Below are positions 25,207-34,085 of a stretch of DNA of 64,000 bases, piece by piece (position 1 is the first letter of the stretch; each line of letters begins with the position of its first letter). The notes below the pieces were generated by a model. The model did no database searches and was not told the DNA's origin. It was given only the letters and a program-made list of their open reading frames with translations. The DNA comes from Scatosoma sp045650185 (GTDB lineage Bacteria; Bacillota; Clostridia; Christensenellales; Borkfalkiaceae). The DNA is taken from NCBI GenBank assembly GCA_045650185.1, contig JAZRQY010000006.1, positions 33,041-97,040 on the forward strand. The letters run 5' to 3'. Made by a program: the position numbers and the translations under genes.

Positions 25207-25673
25207 CTTTCCATACCTGCCTTTGCGCCGCCCCTATCCAACTCGTCTATTTTTTCTAAGTACGCCTTTGCGCGAAGGGAATCCCCCACTTTTTCATAAT
25301 GGAAGGCAAGCGCTTGCAATTCCTTTCTACGATTACTGCGTTGCGCGCCCTCGCCGTCCACGGCGCACTTTCCACGGTGTACGTCCGAGGCGTTTTGTTG
25401 CATGCGAATCACCATCGGTATGGTCAGCACCCCGAGCGTATGATAACATTTCGCACAGCCAACCAAAGCCGTCTTTTTCACTTCGTCAGCCTTTGCGCCG
25501 CAATAGGGACAAACCTCGTACGTCTTCCCATCCTCGTGCCCGTCCGAGCCAACCGACAGAAATTTGTTTTCGTAACAGGTAAGGCAATAATGCTCGACCT
25601 CAATTCCGCCACGCACCTTTCTTTCGTAAGACACGGCAGGATGATTCTTTTTACACGCAAAACACAACCGCAT
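25203..25673 (-). CDS. mcsA: McsA-like zinc-finger activator of McsB
   Basis: A 156-residue protein with four CXXC pairs (CFAC, CLTC, CPYC, CAKC) over residues 4-77, the zinc-binding hallmark of McsA, then YHTLGVLTIPMVIRMQ and a C-terminal helical UVR-like segment (RRKELQALAFHYEKVGD). It activates McsB. GGGAG lies 10 nt before the ATG. CtsR, normally first in this operon, is not present. Confidence 0.88.
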   Translation of the reverse strand: MRLCFACKKNHPAVSYERKVRGGIEVEHYCLTCYENKFLSVGSDGHEDGKTYEVCPYCGAKADEVKKTALVGCAKCYHTLGVLTIPMVIRMQQNASDVHRGKCAVDGEGAQRSNRRKELQALAFHYEKVGDSLRAKAYLEKIDELDRGGAKAGMER

Positions 25674-25708
25674 CTAAGAATTACTCCCACATCAATTTTT
25701 CTAGTTAA

Positions 25709-26356
25709 TTATTCCTCGCAATTCTTCGCCGACTGCTTTTTCTCCCTTTTGCGGAAGAGTGAGTAGCGGAAAAACGCCCACAATACCTCCAACACTTGGA
25801 GAGGCGCGCCAAGCAAGAATACCAGCCACACCGAACCGCCCAGCGAAAGGATGAACAACATCACGCTGAATACGGACAAGAGCGTCGTCCATATGGTAGC
25901 GGAAACGGAAATGAACTGCAACAGCTTATATTTCCAAACGGACGACAACACGATGAGCAGGATAGCGTTCACAGGCAACGCAAAAATAAACGTCGTCCAA
26001 ATCGCCCCTTCTACCTTCAGCATCGACAGAAGCACAAACACGCAGGTCGCCACCAGCCAGACGATACCGCTGGACAAGCCCATAATCATGGCGTGCAACC
26101 CGACGTTTCGACGAGAAAGGGATTGTTTTGTCTGCTCCTCTGCCACCAGCTCGTTGACCGTAATCCCAAAGATTTCGGCAAGCTGTACAAGCACGTAAAT
26201 ATCAGGAACGCCACCGCCCGATTCCCACTTCGACACCGACTTGTTCGAATAGTTAATGCGTTCGGCAAGCTCTGCCTGCGTCAGTCCTATGGACTTTCTA
26301 TACGCCATAATGTTATAGCCGATTCGTTTGTTTAACAATAAGGTATTTTCTTCCAT
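25709..26356 (-). CDS. XRE-family regulator with C-terminal membrane segments
   Basis: A 215-residue protein: an N-terminal Cro/C1 helix-turn-helix (about 12-67, with LTQAELAERINYSNKSVSKWE) joined to a C-terminal part with four hydrophobic segments (about 88-195). Such membrane-tethered XRE proteins are common in Clostridia; the signal is unknown. It sits where ctsR would be expected, 35 bp upstream of mcsA on the same strand, so it may control or be co-transcribed with the mcs-clp-aro genes (inference). No ribosome binding site is visible. Confidence 0.85.
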   Translation of the reverse strand: MEENTLLLNKRIGYNIMAYRKSIGLTQAELAERINYSNKSVSKWESGGGVPDIYVLVQLAEIFGITVNELVAEEQTKQSLSRRNVGLHAMIMGLSSGIVWLVATCVFVLLSMLKVEGAIWTTFIFALPVNAILLIVLSSVWKYKLLQFISVSATIWTTLLSVFSVMLFILSLGGSVWLVFLLGAPLQVLEVLWAFFRYSLFRKREKKQSAKNCEE

Positions 26357-26362
26357 GCTATT

Positions 26363-26391
26363 ATAATAGCATACTTTTCCCCCCTCGTCAA
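26363..26391 (-). promoter_or_regulatory. Promoter giving a leaderless XRE transcript
   Basis: TTGACG (26386-26391), 17-bp spacer, TATTAT (26363-26368), then 6 nt to the ATG at 26356. No Shine-Dalgarno site fits in the gap. Confidence 0.7.
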
Positions 26392-26479
26392 GAGTTCTAT
26401 CCGCTTTTTTCAGCCTTTTTTGTCAAAGACATAGCCTTGCTATGTCCCCCCCCACACGCAAGCGTTCGTTTCACGCAAC

Positions 26480-26510
26480 AAAAAAACGACGGGAAAATCC
26501 GTCGTTTTTT
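26480..26510 (-). terminator. Terminator downstream of proS
   Basis: AAAAAACGACGG-GAAAAT-CCGTCGTTTTTT on either strand; it follows the proS stop by about 20 bp. Confidence 0.85.
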
Positions 26511-26530
26511 GAATTCTTTGAAATTGTCGA

Positions 26531-27961
26531 TTAGTACGCTCTTGCGTAGATGATAACGTGCTTTGCTTCCTTACCGCAAACCGCGCATTTTTCTGCGCTT
26601 TCGCCTTCGGCGAATACACGAGCCGTCGCCGCCGTTTCCGCCTTGATTTTATCCTCGCAATCACGACAGCCGCACCAGCCAGCCTTCACGAAGTTGCCTG
26701 CCTCAACGCCTGCCAAAATCCCTGCCATATCTTCCGCATAGACAATACGGCTGTCACGGTGAGCACGCGCCTTTTCCAGCATATTGCCCTGAATTTGCGC
26801 CAATACCTCTTTCACGCTTGCAACGGCATTTTCACGAGCCACTTCACTCTTTTCCAAGGTATCACGGCGAGCAAACAACATCTTGCCTGCCTCGATATCA
26901 CGAGGACCCATTTCAATACGCAGGGGAACACCCTTCATTTCCCATTCGTTGAACTTCCAACCGGGGCTGTTGTCGGTGTTGTCGAGTACGACGCGGACAC
27001 CTGCCGCCGCAAGCTCTGCACGCAACTCCTCGCAAGCCTCGTTCACCCCAGGCTTTCTTGCCGCGATAGGTACGATAACGACCTGCGTGGGCGCAACGAC
27101 AGGGGGAAGCACCAAGCCACGCGCATCGCCGTGCGTCATAATAACCGCACCAATGAGTCGCGTGGAAACACCCCAAGAGGTGGTGTACGCATGTTCCAGA
27201 ACGCCCTCTTGACCAAGGAAATCAATCTCGAACGCCTTTGCAAAGTTCTGACCCATGTAATGGGAAGTACCCGACTGCAAGCTCTTACCGTCGTGCATCA
27301 TCGCTTCCATCGTATAGGTAGCCACCGCGCCTGCGAATTTTTCCTTCTCTGTCTTTCTGCCGGTAATCACGGGGATAGCAAGGCAGTTTTCCATAAACTG
27401 CTTATAGATTTCGAGCATCGCCAGCGTTTCTGCCTGCGCCTCTTCTGCCGTGGAATGAGCAGTATGCCCCTCCTGCCACAAGAATTCGCTCGTTCTAAGG
27501 AACGGACGAGTCGTCTTTTCCCAACGCATAACGTTGCACCATTGATTGACCTTCATAGGCAAATCACGATAGGATTGTACCCACTTACCCATCATCGTAC
27601 CGATAATCGTTTCGGAAGTAGGACGGATTGCCAAGGGCTCGGCGAGTTCCTCGCCGCCTGCGTGCGTTACCACCGCTACTTCGGGCGCAAAGCCCTCTAC
27701 GTGCTCTGCCTCCTTGGTGAAGAAACTCATAGGAATCAAGAGAGGGAAGTACGCATTCTGCACCCCCTGCTGTTTAAAGCGAGCATCCAATTCCTTTTGA
27801 ATATTCTCCCAGATTGCATAGCCGTAAGGACGAATAACCATCGTGCCCTTGACGGGGCCGTAATCGACCAGTTTCGTCTTCAAAACGACGTCAGTATACC
27901 ACTGCGGAAAGTCATTTTCGATGTCCGCAATTTGTTCTACAAATTGATTTTCCTTTGCCAT
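26531..27961 (-). CDS. proS: Prolyl-tRNA synthetase (short, archaeal/eukaryote-type)
   Basis: A 476-residue class II synthetase lacking the bacterial editing insertion, i.e. the archaeal-like ProS class. It shows GTMVIRPYGYAIWE, LAIRPTSETII, RWEKTTRPFLRTSEF (motif 2) and a C-terminal zinc-binding-like tail with CGCRDCEDK and CAVCGKEA, ending in ARAY. GAGG precedes the ATG. It lies 29 bp after an epimerase-like gene. Confidence 0.95.
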   Translation of the reverse strand: MAKENQFVEQIADIENDFPQWYTDVVLKTKLVDYGPVKGTMVIRPYGYAIWENIQKELDARFKQQGVQNAYFPLLIPMSFFTKEAEHVEGFAPEVAVVTHAGGEELAEPLAIRPTSETIIGTMMGKWVQSYRDLPMKVNQWCNVMRWEKTTRPFLRTSEFLWQEGHTAHSTAEEAQAETLAMLEIYKQFMENCLAIPVITGRKTEKEKFAGAVATYTMEAMMHDGKSLQSGTSHYMGQNFAKAFEIDFLGQEGVLEHAYTTSWGVSTRLIGAVIMTHGDARGLVLPPVVAPTQVVIVPIAARKPGVNEACEELRAELAAAGVRVVLDNTDNSPGWKFNEWEMKGVPLRIEMGPRDIEAGKMLFARRDTLEKSEVARENAVASVKEVLAQIQGNMLEKARAHRDSRIVYAEDMAGILAGVEAGNFVKAGWCGCRDCEDKIKAETAATARVFAEGESAEKCAVCGKEAKHVIIYARAY

Positions 27962-27990
27962 ATCTTTAACCTCTTTTAGAATTGCCTTTT

Positions 27991-28854
27991 TTATTTTTCG
28001 ATGATATCAAAATATTCAATCTCGTGATAAGCCGTTGTCTCGCCTTTAGGGGGAATTGCAATCAAGCCCTTCTTTTCGGAAATTTCCGTAGGCTCTTTTC
28101 CGTCGTCGTCGGGAAGGTTTTGCCAAGGCTCGATACACACCATGCGGCTGTCCGCAGGATGCCACAACAGCAAGTTGTCAAAGCCCGGATAAGAAACTCT
28201 TGCCACCGCCTCGCCGCCACGGCGTTTCAGCCATACGGTGCGAGAGTTCACGTCCGCAAGAATAATCGTGTCCGTCTGCATGAACTCTCTATCGAGCGCC
28301 AGCGTTTTGCCTGCGCCGAAATCTCTGCCTTCGCCCGTCATTTTACTGGTTTCAGCCGAGGCGTACAGAGCATAGAAGGTTTCGTCCTTTTCGAACTCTA
28401 CCTCAAATTCGTCCACTTCGCCGTCCAAGGAGTACGATTCGTGGCTACCAAAGCCGGCATACATCGTTTCTTCCCCTTCATTGACCACTTTATAGAGGAC
28501 TTTTAACAGATTCCCCGATACCATGTACGTGACGAACAACGAAAAATCAAAGGGATACACCGCCTTGGTTTCCTCGTCCGAACGCAGTACAAAGGTGATT
28601 TCCTCGCGCGAACAGCCGACCAGAGAAAACTCCTTTTTACGAGCAAATCCGTGTTTAGCGGCAGGATATTGCACCCCGTTTACCACCACTTCGCAACTGC
28701 CTGCGAACGGAAAGAGAATGGGGGCGTGCCCACTCCAACCGCCGTTGTCGTTTTGCCAGAGCCGTTCCTTGCCGTTATGTACAACGCTGATTAATTCCGC
28801 GCCCATAGAGGATACCTTGCAACGTAAGGTCTTTGAACCAAATTCGTAAATCAT
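27991..28854 (-). CDS. Aldose 1-epimerase-like sugar epimerase
   Basis: A 287-residue member of the galactose mutarotase superfamily, closest by eye to the LacX-like / glucose-6-phosphate epimerase branch: SMGAELISV, APILFPFAG, KHGFARKKEF and FGSHESYSLDG. The exact sugar is unknown. The start at 28854 has GGGAGG upstream and an ATGA overlap with the methyltransferase stop. Confidence 0.75.
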   Translation of the reverse strand: MIYEFGSKTLRCKVSSMGAELISVVHNGKERLWQNDNGGWSGHAPILFPFAGSCEVVVNGVQYPAAKHGFARKKEFSLVGCSREEITFVLRSDEETKAVYPFDFSLFVTYMVSGNLLKVLYKVVNEGEETMYAGFGSHESYSLDGEVDEFEVEFEKDETFYALYASAETSKMTGEGRDFGAGKTLALDREFMQTDTIILADVNSRTVWLKRRGGEAVARVSYPGFDNLLLWHPADSRMVCIEPWQNLPDDDGKEPTEISEKKGLIAIPPKGETTAYHEIEYFDIIEK

Positions 28855-30305
28855 TCCTTTTCCTCCCAAGCTACCGTATAGAATTCCAAGCTCACCTCTT
28901 TGCCTTGCATCGCGTTGCAAAGGCGCTTATAGGCAATCTCGCGGCAAATATTTTCCTCGTTGCTGGTACACATAATAAACCGTCTTGTACCGCCATCCGC
29001 CGCGTTTTGGTCAAGCACCGCATGCCCCGTCGAGGCAGAGCCAGCAAAGAAGTCCAAAACGGTAATATCCTTGCGCTGATGATAGCAAAGGAACTGCCTA
29101 AGCATCTTCGTCGGCTTTTTACCGCCGTTGAACGCAACGCCGCCCTCGTGGCGAATGTTGCCAAAGTCTGCCGCAAAATCATAGAAATTGCCGATAGGAC
29201 GGTATTTCTTACTGGTGCCGGTCGCCATTTCCTTCACACGCTCTAAGGGAACGCCCGAATAGAACTGTCCCTGCGTTGCATCCGGCTTTTGCGGTCCGGT
29301 AAAGTAGCGGTAGCCAAGCCCGTCCTCGCCGATACCCTCTACTTTGTAGAGCGTACCAAGACCGTCAATTTCCTTTCTCGGCTTTAAGTGGGTTTCAAAG
29401 TATTTGCCCGAGGCATTGCCCTTGACAACGCTGCCCGAAGCCCAAGTCGCCTTTAAAAATCCAAGACAGCCGATGTTCTTTTTCTCTATTTCATAGCTGC
29501 CTTTTTTGAAGATTTTCACCTTTCTGCCGCCGATGATTTCCTCGGTGTATTCCCCCGTTTCACGGATCTCGTAGCAGAACTTATCCAAGGAATATTCCTC
29601 GGCAGGCTTGTTCGCCTTGAACTTACGCGCGTTCTTTGCGTAGAACAACACGTATTCGCACACCTCTTGGAAGTCCTTCTTCTCGTTCAAGCTCTTGTTG
29701 CCATAGCGCACCTGAATATGGTGAATGGACAGCTTGTTCTTTTCGCCGAACACCTTATCGCACAAGAGTTTCAATGCCGCAAACTCGTTGTCGTCAATCG
29801 AAATACAAATCAAGCCGTCCTCTGCCATCAGTTCTTTGGCAAGCGTCAAGCGCTTTGCCATAAACGACGACCAGTAGCTGTGGCGATAATCGTCCTCACC
29901 TTCGACGTATTTGTCCTTATAGGGAGAGCCGTCCTTACCCTTGTTGTAAGGGGGGTCGATATAGATAAAGTCGATTTTTCCTTCGTAATCGGTTTTGAGA
30001 GCCGTCAGCGAGGCAAGATTATCCCCTTCCACAAGCGCGTGCGTGATACCGCCACCGCAAACGGAAAGTTCGTCCTCTTTATTGAGGACTGGGGTTTTTG
30101 TTGCAAGCAACTCTTCAATCTCCTCACGGTGTTCCTCGTAGACAAGACCGTAGCGACGAACACGCAAGTCCGCCTCTAAATCCTCTACGCAAGCAATCAA
30201 CTTTTCCCGTTCCTCGCTCTTTGCCTCGGCCTTCAAATGCGCCTTGATTAAAGCCAGATTTTCCAAAAGCTGGGCTTTGTTTTGTTTGGATAAATTTTTA
30301 CTCAT
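28851..30305 (-). CDS. Orphan site-specific DNA methyltransferase (type III Mod-like)
   Basis: A 484-residue amino-methyltransferase of the beta arrangement: motif IV DPPYN (117-121) precedes the AdoMet motif DFFAGSAST (418-426). A helical N-terminus and a variable recognition region (about 190-400) resemble type III Mod subunits. No res or other restriction subunit is present; the gene sits between trpS and an epimerase gene in an operon-like string. It probably methylates adenine (inference from the DPPY form). The start MSKNLSKQN is chosen over a frame 20 codons longer. Confidence 0.85.
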   Translation of the reverse strand: MSKNLSKQNKAQLLENLALIKAHLKAEAKSEEREKLIACVEDLEADLRVRRYGLVYEEHREEIEELLATKTPVLNKEDELSVCGGGITHALVEGDNLASLTALKTDYEGKIDFIYIDPPYNKGKDGSPYKDKYVEGEDDYRHSYWSSFMAKRLTLAKELMAEDGLICISIDDNEFAALKLLCDKVFGEKNKLSIHHIQVRYGNKSLNEKKDFQEVCEYVLFYAKNARKFKANKPAEEYSLDKFCYEIRETGEYTEEIIGGRKVKIFKKGSYEIEKKNIGCLGFLKATWASGSVVKGNASGKYFETHLKPRKEIDGLGTLYKVEGIGEDGLGYRYFTGPQKPDATQGQFYSGVPLERVKEMATGTSKKYRPIGNFYDFAADFGNIRHEGGVAFNGGKKPTKMLRQFLCYHQRKDITVLDFFAGSASTGHAVLDQNAADGGTRRFIMCTSNEENICREIAYKRLCNAMQGKEVSLEFYTVAWEEKE

Positions 30306-30339
30306 TCTATACCTGCCTATGGTATTTCCCTTAACTTGC

Positions 30340-31392
30340 TTATTTTCTATCCGCGAAATAATCAATCCGCATCGCCTTCTTCACAGCGTCCAAAGTCTGC
30401 GCCGCCCTTGCCTTCGCCTCCTCGCTGCCTGCATACAGCATATCCCATACCGCAGGGATATCCTTTGCAAGTTCCTCTCTGCGGGTGCGGATAGGCTCTA
30501 AGGTTTCCTGCATCACCGCATTGAGCAGTTTCTTTACCTTCATATCGCCCAAGCCACCACGTTCGTAATGCGCCTTCATCTCTTCGAGGTTCGCATATTC
30601 AGGTGCGTAAGCGGCAAAATGCTCGTCCTTCGCAAATGCGTCAAGGTAGATGAACGTCGGGTTGTTCTTCGTATCTCCGGGGTCGGAAACGCGCAGGTGG
30701 TTGGGGTCGGTAAACATACCCATTACCTTGCGTTTAATCTCGTCCGCGCTGTCCGAGAGGTAGATACAATTGCCCAAGGATTTGCTCATCTTCGCCATAC
30801 CGTCCGTACCGGGCAAGCGCAAACAGGACTTGTTTTCAGGCAATACAGCCTTCGGCTCTATCAGCGTTTCGCCGTACAAGCCGTTAAAGCTTCTGACGAT
30901 TTCGCGCGCCTGCTCCAACATCGGCAACTGGTCCTCGCCTACGGGCACGGTATCCGCCATGAATGCCGTAATATCCGCTGTCTGCGAAACGGGATAGGTC
31001 AAAAAGCCCATCGGCAGGGACATCTCAAAGTTCTTCTGCTTGATTTCCGCCTTCACCGTCGGGTTTCTCTGCAAGCGTGCAAGAGTGACGAGGTTCATAT
31101 AGTAGAAGGTCAGCTCGGTCAGCTCGGCGATATGCGACTGCACGAAAATCGTCGACTTTTTCGGGTCGAGCCCCACCGCCAGATAATCAAGCGCAACTTC
31201 CGTAATGTTCGCGCGCACTTTGTCAGGATTGTCGAAATTGTCGGTGAGCGCCTGCGCATCGGCAATCATAATCCAAATCTTATCAAATTCTCCGCTGTTT
31301 TGCAGCTCTACACGTCTGCGCAACGAGCCAACGTAGTGCCCGATATGCAATTTTCCCGTGGGCCTATCCCCGGTCAAGATAACCTTTCCCAT
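30340..31392 (-). CDS. trpS: Tryptophanyl-tRNA synthetase
   Basis: A 350-residue class I synthetase: PTGKLHIGHYVGSL near residue 11 (HIGH) and KMSKSLGN about residue 205 (KMSKS). Length is normal for the single-gene bacterial enzyme. AGGAG precedes the ATG. It is 9 bp downstream of galM. No T-box motif is seen before it. Confidence 0.96.
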   Translation of the reverse strand: MGKVILTGDRPTGKLHIGHYVGSLRRRVELQNSGEFDKIWIMIADAQALTDNFDNPDKVRANITEVALDYLAVGLDPKKSTIFVQSHIAELTELTFYYMNLVTLARLQRNPTVKAEIKQKNFEMSLPMGFLTYPVSQTADITAFMADTVPVGEDQLPMLEQAREIVRSFNGLYGETLIEPKAVLPENKSCLRLPGTDGMAKMSKSLGNCIYLSDSADEIKRKVMGMFTDPNHLRVSDPGDTKNNPTFIYLDAFAKDEHFAAYAPEYANLEEMKAHYERGGLGDMKVKKLLNAVMQETLEPIRTRREELAKDIPAVWDMLYAGSEEAKARAAQTLDAVKKAMRIDYFADRK

Positions 31393-31401
31393 ATTCTTCT
31401 C

Positions 31402-32433
31402 CTATTTTGTTGCAATAAATTCGTAAATTGTTTGGCTTTCATACCGCTGACCTGCCGCATAAATCGAGTTGCCGTATTCCGCATAAGCCGGTACGTTTAC
31501 GTTGTCAGGGAACGCCTGCGTTTCGAGGCAAAGCCCGTTTCCTCTGCCGTAAAACCCTGCTTTTCCCTCCATATTCAAGCCGTTGCCTGCATACAACTGC
31601 ACCGCTGGCAACGTGGTATAGCAAAGCATCGTAATCCCCGACTTATCGCCGCAAAGGGTAGCAATCGGCAACGCCAAATCCCTCTCTTTTTCAAAGACGA
31701 AACAATGGTCAAAGCCCTTGCCCTTTTTGAGGTCGGCGTTTTGCGACAAGAATGCATCACCGCTTGCCACCGTCTTTGCCGTACGGAAATCAAAGGGGGT
31801 GTTCTCCACTTTAGACAGTTTCCCGTCGGGTATCATATTTTCGTCCGTGGACAAGTAGTAAGGGGCGGCAATCTGCAGGGTATGCTGATAAGCAGAACCC
31901 GTACCTGCCCCGTTCAAATTAAAGTAAGCATGGTTTGTGAGGTTGATTGCCGTCGCCTTGTCCGACACCGCCTCGTAGTCAATCTTCAGCGCAGAGCCAT
32001 CCAGAGAATATACCACCTTAAGGCGTAAATTCCCGGGGTAGTTTTCCTCTCCGTCGGGGGAGAATAAGGTCAATACCAGACGGTCTGCGGTATGTTCTTC
32101 AACGCCAAAAATACGCTTGTCATACCCCACTTTGCCGCCGTGCAAATGATTGCCTCGGTCGTTGCAATAGAGGGCGTATTCCACGCCGTCCACGATCAAT
32201 TTACCGCCGCGAATACGGTTGGCAAACCGTCCGCAAACTGCGCCGATTGTACCGCCTTTTGTCAGATACTCCTCTGCGGTATCGTACCCCAAAACAACGT
32301 CTATACCCTTCTGCTTGACGACCAAAGATTGAATAATCCCGCCCATGGAAAGAATATTCGCTTTCAAAAAAGCGTTCTCCAGCGTATAGCCAAATACTTC
32401 CTTGCCGTCCACCTTACCAAACGATTGTTTCAT
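31402..32433 (-). CDS. galM: Aldose 1-epimerase (galactose mutarotase)
   Basis: A 343-residue mutarotase: GRFANRIRGGKL, NHLHGG, a catalytic His in LTNHAYFNL and Glu in GLCLETQAFPDN. It interconverts alpha and beta anomers of aldohexoses. The start is set by GGAG about 6 nt upstream. It follows pyrE by 1 bp, an odd neighbour for a pyrimidine operon. Unlike the 27991-28854 protein it has the full GalM motif set. Confidence 0.92.
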   Translation of the reverse strand: MKQSFGKVDGKEVFGYTLENAFLKANILSMGGIIQSLVVKQKGIDVVLGYDTAEEYLTKGGTIGAVCGRFANRIRGGKLIVDGVEYALYCNDRGNHLHGGKVGYDKRIFGVEEHTADRLVLTLFSPDGEENYPGNLRLKVVYSLDGSALKIDYEAVSDKATAINLTNHAYFNLNGAGTGSAYQHTLQIAAPYYLSTDENMIPDGKLSKVENTPFDFRTAKTVASGDAFLSQNADLKKGKGFDHCFVFEKERDLALPIATLCGDKSGITMLCYTTLPAVQLYAGNGLNMEGKAGFYGRGNGLCLETQAFPDNVNVPAYAEYGNSIYAAGQRYESQTIYEFIATK

Positions 32434-32434
32434 C

Positions 32435-33094
32435 TTACGCTCCGTACGTTTCACGGTATGCGTACATTGCAGGCAAGTGCTCCTTACCCTCGATAACGCC
32501 CTGTTCGATTGCCTCGATGATATCGTTCATATTGACGACGGAATAGACGTCAATGCCGTATTCTTCCTTCGCCATCTTCACCGCGGAAAGGTCGGAATTC
32601 AGCGCCTTTTCCATACGGTCTACCGAGATAATCATACCGACTACCTCTACCTTTGCCGCCGCAGCAAGCTTGGGCAGAATTTCACCCAGAGCCTTACCGC
32701 TGGTCATAACGTCTTCGATGATAATCACCTTTTCGCCGTCCGCAAGTTGTTTACCTACGAACAAGCCGCCCTCGCCGTGGTCCTTGACTTCCTTTCTGTC
32801 AAAGCAATAGTTCAGCTCCTTTTGATAGCCACTATACAGAGCAATCGCCGTCGCCACGGAAAGGGGAATCCCCTTGTAAGCAGGGCCAACCAGCGTTTCC
32901 GCTTCCAAGCCGTTCTGCGCGATACAAGCGGCGTAATATTCACCAAGCTTCGCCAGCTGTTTGCCCGTCTTGTAGTTGCCCGTATTGATGAAATAGGGGG
33001 CTTTTCTGCCACTCTTTAAGGTAAATTCCCCAAAGCGCAGTACACCGTTTTCTACCATAAAGCGAATAAATTGTTGCTTATAATTGTATTCCAT
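32435..33094 (-). CDS. pyrE: Orotate phosphoribosyltransferase
   Basis: A 219-residue enzyme converting orotate and PRPP to OMP. The PRPP motif is VIIIEDVMTSGKAL; GPAYKGIPL and YCFDRKEVKDHGEGG bind substrate and contribute catalytic Lys. It lies 13 bp downstream of pyrD. Confidence 0.95.
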   Translation of the reverse strand: MEYNYKQQFIRFMVENGVLRFGEFTLKSGRKAPYFINTGNYKTGKQLAKLGEYYAACIAQNGLEAETLVGPAYKGIPLSVATAIALYSGYQKELNYCFDRKEVKDHGEGGLFVGKQLADGEKVIIIEDVMTSGKALGEILPKLAAAAKVEVVGMIISVDRMEKALNSDLSAVKMAKEEYGIDVYSVVNMNDIIEAIEQGVIEGKEHLPAMYAYRETYGA

Positions 33095-33107
33095 AATCCA
33101 CCTCGAT

Positions 33108-34025
33108 TTATCTTTGATTGAGTACCAGCGTGTCCGTCAGTTCGGATACGTTCGCAATGCCGTGTCTATCGCACCACTCGTCCAAGCCCTTGATAATTTT
33201 CGGCATCGCGTAGGGGTCGGTAAAGTTCGCCGTACCCACCTGCACCGCCGTTGCGCCTGCCATTAAAAATTCAATCGCGTCCTCCGCGCAAGTGATACCA
33301 CCCATACCAACGACAGGGATTTTCACCGCATGCGCCGCTTCGTACACCATTCTAACGGCAATCGGCTTGATCCCTGCACCCGATACACCGCCTGTGTTGT
33401 TGGCAATAATCGGTCTTCTTCTTTCAATATCAATCGCCATACCCGTCAGGGTGTTGATGAGTGAAATCGCGTCCGCGCCACCGTTTTCCGCCGCCATAGC
33501 GTTCGTTGCGATACTTTCAACGTTCGGGGAAAGTTTGACCATCAAAGGGGTCTTCGTCAATGCGCTCTTGGCGATTTTCGCCACCTCTTCCACCGACTGC
33601 GGCTTAATACCAAACGCCATGCCGCCGCTTTTTACGTTGGGGCAGGAGATGTTCAGTTCGACCATATCCACCAAGCCGTCCAGCCTTTCACAAATCGCGC
33701 GGTAGTCGTCCAAGGTCTTCCCTGCAACGTTTGCAATCACCGCCGTGCCTGTCGATTTCAGCCAAGCAAGGTCGTGGGCAATGAAATGCTCCACGCCGGG
33801 GTTTTGCAAGCCAACGGCGTTCAAAATCACCCCTCTGCTCTCCGCAATACGAGGAGTGGGATTGCCGAGGCGAGGCTCGTTCGTCAAGCCCTTCGTCGAA
33901 ATGCCGCCCACCGTGCCGATATCGTACAATTCGTTAAATTCCCGACCAAAGCCCACCGTACCCGATGCGCCAATCACGGGGTTTTTTAACGTAATACCAC
34001 ATAAATTCACCGATAAATTCGCCAT
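33108..34025 (-). CDS. pyrD: Dihydroorotate dehydrogenase B, catalytic subunit
   Basis: A 305-residue class 1B FMN enzyme that works with PyrK. GVQLKNP-like N-terminus, catalytic Cys in ELNISCPNVKSGG, and GMGGI...EFLMAGATAVQVGTA binding FMN phosphate are visible. The neighbouring pyrK supports class 1B, which uses NAD. Confidence 0.95.
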   Translation of the reverse strand: MANLSVNLCGITLKNPVIGASGTVGFGREFNELYDIGTVGGISTKGLTNEPRLGNPTPRIAESRGVILNAVGLQNPGVEHFIAHDLAWLKSTGTAVIANVAGKTLDDYRAICERLDGLVDMVELNISCPNVKSGGMAFGIKPQSVEEVAKIAKSALTKTPLMVKLSPNVESIATNAMAAENGGADAISLINTLTGMAIDIERRRPIIANNTGGVSGAGIKPIAVRMVYEAAHAVKIPVVGMGGITCAEDAIEFLMAGATAVQVGTANFTDPYAMPKIIKGLDEWCDRHGIANVSELTDTLVLNQR

Positions 34026-34041
34026 AGTACACCTATTATAA

Positions 34042-34085
34042 TTCTACGTCCTTCGAATTAAAGTTCTACGTCCTTCGCATTAAAG
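34042..34085. repeat. 22-bp tandem duplication at the 3' end of pyrK
   Basis: Two abutting 22-bp units, 34042-34063 and 34064-34085, match at 21 of 22 positions. The pyrK stop lies in the first unit (plus-strand numbering). The repeat extends the pyrK-pyrD gap without changing either protein. Confidence 0.85.

Noticed and set aside
26558..27979. 473-codon plus-strand frame opposite proS
   Set aside because: The minus strand encodes a complete prolyl-tRNA synthetase; the opposite frame has no family motifs or start signals.
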